From Acidovorax sp. 106 (GTDB lineage: Bacteria; Pseudomonadota; Gammaproteobacteria; Burkholderiales; Burkholderiaceae_C): a stretch of 64,000 bases of DNA. The notes beneath the pieces were generated by a model that had not been told where the DNA came from, ran no database searches, and saw only the letters and a program-made list of their open reading frames with translations. The stretch spans positions 376,001 to 440,000 of the forward strand of contig NZ_RCCC01000001.1 of NCBI RefSeq assembly GCF_003663825.1, written 5' to 3'. Of this stretch, positions 55,475-64,000 are shown piece by piece; positions within the stretch are counted from its first letter, which is position 1; each line of letters starts with the position of its first letter. Position numbers and translations under genes: made by a program.

Positions 55475-55564
55475 TGCACCAAAAGTAATCAAATGTCACA
55501 AAAAACCAAGCTACTCATAAAGATCGCACCAATTCGGGGCCCAAATTTGCACCAATTGAGTGCA
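55475..55564 (-). promoter_or_regulatory. NtrC enhancer sites for glnA
   Basis: The best site is TGCACCAATTGAGTGCA (55548-55564), a near match to TGCACC-N5-GGTGCA. Half sites GCACCAATT (about 55525) and TGCACCAAAA (55475) lie nearer the promoter. They are roughly 95-180 bp upstream of the sigma-54 start, the usual enhancer range. The strongest site is inside the 3' end of the CinA-like gene. Confidence 0.75.
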
Positions 55565-56336
55565 ACCCCTGCAGCAAACTGCTCCAACCGGCGGGCACCA
55601 GGTCTTTGGGCCCCTTCACCCCGAGCTCAATGTGGCGCCCATATTGGGGGTGGTCCACACTGGGCAGGCTGAAAACACGCAGCCCATGGTGGCTTTGCTC
55701 AATCTGCTCCATGAGCGGCGTCAAGGACGATTCCATGGCGCCAAACACGATCACCGAGCGCTCGACTTGGGGGGCTGAGTGAAAGTGGTCCTGGTAGTAG
55801 CGGTCCAACACCCACTCCATCATGGGCCACGCCATGACGGGAAAGCCGGGTACGAAATGTACCCTGCCACCACCCTCGCCCAGACAACTGAAACCCGGAA
55901 TTTTGTTGTACGGGTTAGGAATGATTTCTGCCCCTTGAGGGAAGACGCCCATGTTCAATCGATGCAGATTGTCTGCGCGCTCAGGCTCATACGCAACGCC
56001 TTGCTCCCGCGCCACATCCTGCATTCGCTCGCGGATCAGCGCCGCGGCACCTTCGTGCAGCGCCAGCTCACGTCCCAACGCAGCCCCAGCGCATTGCCGG
56101 GTGTGATCGTCAGGCGTTGCGCCAATCCCACCGCAGGAGAAGATCATGTCACCTGAAGCAAAGGCTCGCTGCAACGTGGCCGTGAGACGGGCGGGGTTGT
56201 CCCCCACGTAGTCAGCGTAGGACAGAGACAGGCCCCGGGCTGCAAGCAGCTCTATGACCTTGGGCATGTGCTTGTCCGCACGCTTGCCGGACAGGATTTC
56301 ATCGCCAACGATGATCAAACCAAAGTGAGGGGTCAT
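55515..56336 (-). CDS. CinA-like molybdopterin-binding domain protein
   Basis: A 273-residue protein with the MoaB/MogA-like fold found in CinA (about 1-180): FGLIIVGDEILSGKRADKH (5-23), FSCGGIGATPDDHT (about 66-79), NKIPGF and VHFVPGFPVMAWPMM. The C-terminal nicotinamide-nucleotide amidase domain of full CinA is absent, as in many stand-alone relatives. Family roles include pyrophosphatase and NAD-recycling work, but not clearly for this type. It starts 9 bp after the EI24 gene. Confidence 0.88.
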   Translation of the reverse strand: MTPHFGLIIVGDEILSGKRADKHMPKVIELLAARGLSLSYADYVGDNPARLTATLQRAFASGDMIFSCGGIGATPDDHTRQCAGAALGRELALHEGAAALIRERMQDVAREQGVAYEPERADNLHRLNMGVFPQGAEIIPNPYNKIPGFSCLGEGGGRVHFVPGFPVMAWPMMEWVLDRYYQDHFHSAPQVERSVIVFGAMESSLTPLMEQIEQSHHGLRVFSLPSVDHPQYGRHIELGVKGPKDLVPAGWSSLLQGLHSIGANLGPELVRSL

Positions 56337-56345
56337 GACGCAGCT

Positions 56346-57245
56346 CTATGTTGCTCTGTGAGGGTTGTTGGCATCAGGCGCCAAGGGGGAATCAGACGCC
56401 AAGACATCCAGGGCCAAGGGACTCCCCTCGACAGGCAGGGCCTGCAGTTCACGCTCCGCTCGTAAACGCTCCAGCGCATGAAGGCAAAAATGGGCAAACC
56501 AGAGGGAGGAAAACGCAAAGACCAGGGTATAAATCCAGATCGCTAACGGTAGCAGCACCACAAAAGCCGCGGCAAACACCACACCGGAGGCCCAAACAAT
56601 GCTCGGTGCAGCCCCCAGGTATCCCGTCAATATGCCGATCCCTAGCAAGCTGGGGCGATGCCGTTTAAACAGCTCCATGCGCTCTTCCTGAGTCGCATGC
56701 TCTGCCAAGGCATCGAATGCCATGACCCTGTAGCTCAGCCAGCCCCAAATCAATGGCGGCAGCACCAGCACAAGAGGTGGCACCAGCCAGAGGGGCATAG
56801 AGACCACCAAAGCCACCAGCGCCATCAGCGTGGACGCGATGGACCAAAGCAGGCCAGAGAGGAAAGTCCCCCCTCGCTTACGCATCAGCTGTGGAAATCG
56901 CCTGGCAGCCACCATGTTGACCAAGGCAGGCGTCATGAGCAGTGCGACCCCCAGGAGTGACAACATAACCAGAACAGGAGACACCAGTAGCACCAGCATC
57001 AGCGGCGCCAGCCAGTTCAGCACGCTCGACACGCCCCAGGCTTCCAGCCATGTCAAAACACTGGACAAGAGGGAGGAGCCATCCAGCAATCGGGTCATTG
57101 CAGCGACGGCGCTATCCCAATAAAAGTGATGCGACACCAACGCCAAAATCGCCATCAATACCAGCGGCGCCGCAGACAGCAGCATGACGCGTGGGCGCAA
57201 ACAATATGCGGCAGCACGCCAAAAGGAATCAAAAAGCAGACCCAT
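56346..57245 (-). CDS. EI24 / CysZ-like membrane protein
   Basis: A 299-residue inner-membrane protein with four to six hydrophobic stretches (about 25-45, 70-100, 140-180, 210-250). LLFDSFWRAAAYCLRPRVM at the start and WGWLSYRVMAFDALAEHATQEER in the centre are typical of the EI24 group. CysZ of E. coli carries sulfate, but this group is broad and the substrate here is unknown. The ATG 57245 is chosen for family fit. It precedes the cinA-like gene by 9 bp. Confidence 0.85.
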   Translation of the reverse strand: MGLLFDSFWRAAAYCLRPRVMLLSAAPLVLMAILALVSHHFYWDSAVAAMTRLLDGSSLLSSVLTWLEAWGVSSVLNWLAPLMLVLLVSPVLVMLSLLGVALLMTPALVNMVAARRFPQLMRKRGGTFLSGLLWSIASTLMALVALVVSMPLWLVPPLVLVLPPLIWGWLSYRVMAFDALAEHATQEERMELFKRHRPSLLGIGILTGYLGAAPSIVWASGVVFAAAFVVLLPLAIWIYTLVFAFSSLWFAHFCLHALERLRAERELQALPVEGSPLALDVLASDSPLAPDANNPHRAT

Positions 57246-57286
57246 AGCGCGAGCATAACGCGCCTGCAGAAAAGCCTTGAATACGC

Positions 57287-58300
57287 CTACGCGCGTCCCA
57301 ACAAACGCAACACACCACGCCATTGCTGCGACCAGAATCCCCGCCCATAGTCACGTACCCTGCCATTGGCGTCGGGCTCGATCTGATCGCGGACTCCAGT
57401 GGGGTCATAGCGCTGTTCAAAATTAGCGGTCCCCATCAACATGTCCCACCAGGGTAAGAGCACGCCAAAATTGTGGCCACCCAGCACGACATGTTTTGCC
57501 GATACAACCTGTCCATCCGCACCACGGCGGGCGTCCTTCACAGTTTCATGGCCGATACCGATGCTGTGATGCAAGCGGTGGAATCGCGGGCTCACCCAAA
57601 GGCGCTCACCAATCACTCCAAACCACACCCGTAGGTTGGCATGCTGAAAGCTCTCGCTCAACTGGGCAATCGCCACGATCGCAATGAACTGGGCAGGCGC
57701 AACGCCAATGCACTGTGCAACGACCACCCAAATGACATCCCGCAATACGTCATCCAACAAGTGATTGCGGTTATCGGTCCACACGGTCATTTGCCGCTGC
57801 GAATGATGCAGGGCGTGCAGCTTCCACCACCATTCAAAATGGTGTTGACCTCGGTGGATCCAGTAGTCCACAAAGTCGAATACCACCAAGTAAATGATCA
57901 AGCTGACCCAAGGAATGTCTGTCCAACCTGGCAGCAAGCCATCTAGTTGCAAAGGGCTGAAACCCACCAGTCTCAACACGCCAAACAGCGAGTCCATCAC
58001 TGGCGCCAAAAGAAAGAACATCGCGACGCGGAACAGCCCTAGTCGATGGATCAAGGTGTAAAGCACATCCACACGCACCGCAGTGCGATCCACCACCAGC
58101 TCTACAGGCCGCCATTTCTGCAAGGGCCCAATCACCAGACAAATCACTGCAATTTGAAGCACGCCAACCAATAGCCAACCTGCGGCGTCGTAACCTGACT
58201 CAAGGATGCCCCCAAAGCCCATCGCAAACAAAAGCGGCTGCATGACGCTTTCAAAAATCCACTGCTGCGCGGCATCAAAAATACTGGCAACCCATTCCAT
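57287..58300 (-). CDS. sterol desaturase / fatty acid hydroxylase family protein
   Basis: A 337-residue integral membrane di-iron enzyme. The histidine clusters are HRGQHHFEWWWKLHALHHS (about 153-171) and RFHRLHHSIGIGHE (about 243-256), the family's metal ligands. Four membrane segments lie in residues 10-135, and WVSLIIYLVVFDFVDYWIH leads into the first cluster. Members hydroxylate or desaturate lipids. In a bacterium without sterols the target is probably a fatty acid, hopanoid or ornithine-lipid type substrate (inference). Confidence 0.9.
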   Translation of the reverse strand: MEWVASIFDAAQQWIFESVMQPLLFAMGFGGILESGYDAAGWLLVGVLQIAVICLVIGPLQKWRPVELVVDRTAVRVDVLYTLIHRLGLFRVAMFFLLAPVMDSLFGVLRLVGFSPLQLDGLLPGWTDIPWVSLIIYLVVFDFVDYWIHRGQHHFEWWWKLHALHHSQRQMTVWTDNRNHLLDDVLRDVIWVVVAQCIGVAPAQFIAIVAIAQLSESFQHANLRVWFGVIGERLWVSPRFHRLHHSIGIGHETVKDARRGADGQVVSAKHVVLGGHNFGVLLPWWDMLMGTANFEQRYDPTGVRDQIEPDANGRVRDYGRGFWSQQWRGVLRLLGRA

Positions 58301-58345
58301 AAAACAGCGACCTCAATTTCTTTCAACGCAAGGGACCGCAAAGAA

Positions 58346-59128
58346 TCATCGACGATCAACAAAACCAAGCTGGGGGTGTTCTCTCAATGTCTTAAAGCAA
58401 AACCCCTTTTGCTTCAGCCCCAAGATCAAAGGCTCCAACACGGCGGGAGCCCAGGGCTCTTGCCGTGACCAGATTCCAAGGTGGGCCATCAAAATATCGC
58501 CACTGCGTATATCCCGCAGAGCCTGGGCAAGCAACTTGGCGTTACCAAACTTTTCGCTGGGCAGTTCATCACCCAAAAAACCTGCTTTAGCCCAGCCTAC
58601 GTGGCTGTAGCCGCAGGATTTTGCGGCCTGCTCCAATGCCGGGGAGAGCTTTCCACCAGGCGCCCGGAACAGTGGCAAGGTCGCCCGCCCGGTGAGAGCT
58701 TCAAGTCGTTGTGAAGCTTGTGTGAGTTCAGAGCAATAGGCTGCGGTGTTCATCACAAAAGATTCGCCTTGGCGAGGCCCTGCCGAAGGCTTGACCCTGA
58801 AGGCAGACGCGCTCACGTCCGATTGCCAATAAACGTGGTTAAAGGTGTGTGAGGCAAACGCATGCCCCTCTTTTGCCCGATCACGCCACCAAGGAGCCCA
58901 ATAGTCCCCAAGGCTGCCATCGCCTTCCTTGGTTTTCTCATTCGCCGCGAAAAAAGTGACCAGCACCTTGTGTCTCGCCAACACCTCCGCGATCAATGGG
59001 GCCACGCCCATGTGGCCCGTATCAAATGTCAAATAAAGCGGCTGACGACAAGGCTCGACGGACGTTGCAAAGACTGAAGAAGCAAACAACATTCCGCAAG
59101 ACAGCAAAGGCACCACCAAGGCTCGCAT
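58346..59128 (-). CDS. polysaccharide deacetylase family protein
   Basis: A 260-residue exported NodB-type deacetylase. A signal peptide (about 1-22) is followed by the NodB fold. Motif 1 reads LTFDTGHMGV, in which the second Asp of the usual TFDDG is Thr. Motif 2 is SHTFNH with both His metal ligands. Motif 3 is FRAPGGK, and the last is ILMAHLGIW. The catalytic base Asp is kept, but one metal ligand is replaced. It removes acetyl groups from a glycan in the periplasm. It lies 22 bp after the propeller gene. Confidence 0.88.
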   Translation of the reverse strand: MRALVVPLLSCGMLFASSVFATSVEPCRQPLYLTFDTGHMGVAPLIAEVLARHKVLVTFFAANEKTKEGDGSLGDYWAPWWRDRAKEGHAFASHTFNHVYWQSDVSASAFRVKPSAGPRQGESFVMNTAAYCSELTQASQRLEALTGRATLPLFRAPGGKLSPALEQAAKSCGYSHVGWAKAGFLGDELPSEKFGNAKLLAQALRDIRSGDILMAHLGIWSRQEPWAPAVLEPLILGLKQKGFCFKTLREHPQLGFVDRR

Positions 59129-59150
59129 GCTGAACTACTCTTTGCGCGTG

Positions 59151-60137
59151 TCAACGCGGTGCGTGCTGCAAAGTCCAGACGCCATGGGGCGACTTGCCCA
59201 CCGGAACCTGGCGGACGACTTTTTTCTCAACGGTGTCTACGACCGACAGCTTCTTCGCCCAGCGGGAACTCACATAAATATATCGACCGTCTGCAGACAC
59301 GTCCATGCAATCGGGGCCACCAGGAACTGAATAGCTCTCAACCACCTCCTGGCGTTGCATATCAATCTTGCTGATCGTATTGGCCACCCGATTGCTCACA
59401 TACAGGTGCTTGCCGTCCCCTGTCGCGCGAAAAGCATGAGCGCCACTGCCCGTCTTGATCTTCTTGATGCTCTGAGGCTGCAACGCAGACACGTCAAAGA
59501 CCTCCACACTGTCACTGCCAGTCAGCCCGACGAATAGCTTTTTGTCATCTGCGCTGCCATATACATCGGCAGGCATAGGTCCGGTCTTGATCCGCCACTT
59601 GATGGACTGTGAAGCGATGTCCATTGCAACCAGCTCGTCACTGTCCTGCATCGTGACGTAAGCCGTGGTGCTTTTGCTATCAATCCAAACATGGCTAGGG
59701 GTGCGTGAGGTGGCAACCCGCTTCACCAAGGTCAAATCCTTGCCATCCCATTTATAAAAATCCACGTGATTCAAGCGGTTGGCAGCCGTAACCAACCACT
59801 TCATGTCTGGCGTAAAACGCAACTGGTAGGGGTCAACAATGTCACGGACTGTCCGCTGCACTTCTGCAGTACGAGGATCGATAAACGTCAAGGTGTCGCT
59901 CAGGGCATTCGCAATGATCAGCGAACGCTCATCGGGCGTCAGATACAGGTGATGCGGCTCCTTACCGGTAGCAATCCGCTGTGTCTCGGTCCAGGTGTCT
60001 GGGTTGATCACACTGACGTTTGCATCCAACGAGTTGAGCACAAACAATGGAGGGGACTGAGCTGCGAACACTGACACAGAGAGCAGTGTCGATGCCAAAA
60101 AGACGGGGACAAAACGGAAAGAGACAGAAAAACCCAC
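59151..60137 (-). CDS. YVTN-type beta-propeller exported protein
   Basis: A 328-residue protein. A signal peptide (about 1-25, FVPVFLASTLLSVSVFAA) precedes a seven-bladed propeller of YVTN/40-residue repeats (LFVLNSLDANVSVINPDTWT, RSLIIANALSDTLTFIDPRT, KHLYVSNRVANTISKIDMQ, RYIYVSSRWAKKLSVVDT). Such proteins bind partners or substrates in the periplasm. The function is unknown. It sits 72 bp after rsuA and heads the envelope gene run. Confidence 0.9.
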   Translation of the reverse strand: MGFSVSFRFVPVFLASTLLSVSVFAAQSPPLFVLNSLDANVSVINPDTWTETQRIATGKEPHHLYLTPDERSLIIANALSDTLTFIDPRTAEVQRTVRDIVDPYQLRFTPDMKWLVTAANRLNHVDFYKWDGKDLTLVKRVATSRTPSHVWIDSKSTTAYVTMQDSDELVAMDIASQSIKWRIKTGPMPADVYGSADDKKLFVGLTGSDSVEVFDVSALQPQSIKKIKTGSGAHAFRATGDGKHLYVSNRVANTISKIDMQRQEVVESYSVPGGPDCMDVSADGRYIYVSSRWAKKLSVVDTVEKKVVRQVPVGKSPHGVWTLQHAPR

Positions 60138-60209
60138 AAGCTACCTTTTGAATAAACGCACTCTGAGCATGCAAAGCACGTGCAATGTTCACAGACTTCA
60201 TGAAACCAA

Positions 60210-60959
60210 TCACGCGTGGAAGCCCAACTCTTTCAGATGGGTTGCATCCAGCCACATCCAATCGCCGGGCTTCATCGACTCAGGCAAAATCAGCGCTCCA
60301 ATCTGCGACCGGTGCAACCGCTCCACACGATTCCCCACCGCGGCAAGCATTCGTTTGACTTGATGGTACTTGCCTTCGAGCAAAGTGAGCTTCAAATGCG
60401 TCAAACCTACCATCTGAGCCGCGGCGGCTCTCACAGGCACGGGATCATCATCCAAAACCACGCCACTTAACAGGCGTTCAATCTGATTTTCATCAAGAGG
60501 GTGCTTTGTTGAGACCTCGTAAACCTTAGGCACATGCTTTTTAGGCGAGGTCATCCGATGGATGAACTGCCCATCATCACTGAGCAGTAGCAAACCGGTA
60601 GTGTCCTGGTCTAGGCGCCCAACCGCCTGGACACCTTGAATCGCATTTTTGTTGGGTCGCTGCCTTAGCGGGGCAGGCAAGAGCGTGTAAACGCTGGGGT
60701 GCATTGAAGGTTTTTGGGAGCACTCTGTACCCTCGGGCTTGTATAACAGAATGTAAGCCTTCTCACACCATGGCCACTCAACCCCCTGTACACGTAACCG
60801 CAAATCCCTGGGATTGAAATCCCGGGTTGAATCGGTAATCAACTCAAAACTGTCAGAGGAAGGAACAGAGGCAACCGACACCCATCCTTGCTGAACCAAC
60901 CCGGCACACACGCGACGCGTACCGAATCCCTGAGAAAAAAGAATATCTTGTAACTGCAT
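60210..60959 (-). CDS. rsuA: 16S rRNA pseudouridine(516) synthase
   Basis: A 249-residue RluA/RsuA-family synthase. An S4-like RNA-binding start (LQDILFSQGFGTRRVCAGLVQQGWV, 3-27) leads to the catalytic block AVGRLDQDTTGLLLLSDDGQFIH (about 111-133), with Asp in RLDQDT as the nucleophile. KVYEVSTKHPL, LLEGKYHQVKRMLAAVGNRVERLHRSQIG follow. It isomerises U516 of 16S rRNA. It stands directly downstream of the rRNA operon on the same strand but behind a terminator. Confidence 0.95.
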   Translation of the reverse strand: MQLQDILFSQGFGTRRVCAGLVQQGWVSVASVPSSDSFELITDSTRDFNPRDLRLRVQGVEWPWCEKAYILLYKPEGTECSQKPSMHPSVYTLLPAPLRQRPNKNAIQGVQAVGRLDQDTTGLLLLSDDGQFIHRMTSPKKHVPKVYEVSTKHPLDENQIERLLSGVVLDDDPVPVRAAAAQMVGLTHLKLTLLEGKYHQVKRMLAAVGNRVERLHRSQIGALILPESMKPGDWMWLDATHLKELGFHA

Positions 60960-61005
60960 TGCGCTTCGGACTTGCCATTTATTGCAAATTCAATACCCAT
61001 AACGC

Positions 61006-61035
61006 AAAACCCCCCAATCCTTATGGACTGGGGGG
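61006..61035 (-). terminator. rRNA operon terminator
   Basis: CCCCCCAATCC / GGACTGGGGGG with ATAA loop (61010-61035), an 11-bp stem with one G-U pair, and T4 on the minus strand at 61006-61009. It is 17 nt after the 5S end and closes the operon before rsuA. Confidence 0.92.
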
Positions 61036-61051
61036 TATTGGGGCTATAAGA

Positions 61052-61166
61052 GCCTGACGATGACCTACTTTCACACGGGAACCCGCACTATCATCGGCGC
61101 AAAGTCGTTTCACTGTCCTGTTCGGGATGGGAAGGAGTGGTACCAACTTGCTATGGTCATCAGGCA
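61052..61166 (-). rRNA. rrf: 5S ribosomal RNA
   Basis: About 115 nt. On the minus strand it starts TGCCTGATGACCATAGCAAG and holds CCATCCCGAACAGGA and GTGTGAAAGTAGGTCATCGT, the conserved 5S regions; GCCTG and CAGGC at the two ends pair. It lies 150 bp downstream of 23S. Confidence 0.97.
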
Positions 61167-61316
61167 TAACTTGGTGCTGTGCTGTTCGTGGAACAGCCTA
61201 GCGAATTCATAGAGTTTGGAATCAGATTTTATGTGTTTTGACTGCGTCAACTTGGCATAACAATCTTTGAGCTTTGCACACAACCGTTAGTTGGGTGCGC
61301 TGGCTATCAAAGTTAT

Positions 61317-64000
<2,684 letters not shown>

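Noticed and set aside
61167..61316. tRNA gene in the 23S-5S spacer
   Set aside because: No cloverleaf or CCA end visible in the 150-bp spacer.

Overview
The window is chromosomal DNA of a GC-rich betaproteobacterium, most likely a member of the Comamonadaceae close to Acidovorax. The basis is protein-level resemblance (RNase R, ZTP-controlled glyA with nrdR, a DUF349 protein, ntrBC-glnA), the high-GC codon use, and three families of short intergenic repeats that I associate with this family. The taxonomic call is inference; no search was run.

Layout. 1-910: 5' part of rnr (minus), next to two tandem tRNA-Leu(CAG) genes. 1468-4667: a DUF349 protein and a YpeA-like acetyltransferase. 4668-5655: a long non-coding stretch with a multi-hairpin element on the minus strand and the promoter of a lytic transglycosylase gene. 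6599-8539: promoter, ZTP riboswitch, glyA, nrdR. 8824-13040 (minus): aroC, an MFS transporter and a 5'-nucleotidase lipoprotein. 13143-15389: a PAS-GAF-GGDEF-EAL protein. 15462-18167: a CBS protein divergent from a homocysteine-synthase gene and a hydrolase. 18253-21023: two overlapping membrane-protein genes. 21278-29002: YihY, DUF2069, a GlcD-type flavoenzyme, three acetyltransferases, an SDR, a hydrolase and small unknown genes. 29105-38968 (minus): a complete polyol uptake and catabolism operon. 39340-43683 (minus): a FecI/FecR/TonB-receptor surface-signalling set. 44004-46112: thyA, a DUF4337 gene and folA. 46289-50255: a BBE-like flavoenzyme, a diguanylate cyclase and xthA. 50383-55344 (minus): ntrC, ntrB, a small exported protein and glnA with its sigma-54 control region. 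55515-60959 (minus): rsuA and a run of envelope-type genes ending in a CinA-like gene. 61052-64000 (minus): 5S rRNA and most of a 23S rRNA.

How the parts work together. In the polyol operon a periplasmic binding protein, two permeases and an ATPase import a sugar alcohol. A DalD/mannitol-type dehydrogenase oxidises it, and xylulokinase and a fructokinase phosphorylate the two possible ketose products; an AraC-type regulator sits inside the operon. NtrB/NtrC and glnA form the nitrogen circuit, and the glnA control region shows a sigma-54 promoter with NtrC sites that reach into the 3' end of the neighbouring gene. FecI, FecR and a receptor with an N-terminal signalling domain form an iron-type surface-signalling loop. 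glyA, thyA and folA all belong to one-carbon metabolism, and glyA carries the ZTP sensor.

The strongest unexplained signals are non-coding: the five-hairpin element at 5012-5242; a family of at least eight hairpin repeats, nearly all just after stop codons; a second palindromic repeat family with one copy translated in frame inside xylulokinase; and a 17-bp hairpin between the binding-protein and permease genes. I saw no CRISPR array, prophage or insertion sequence.
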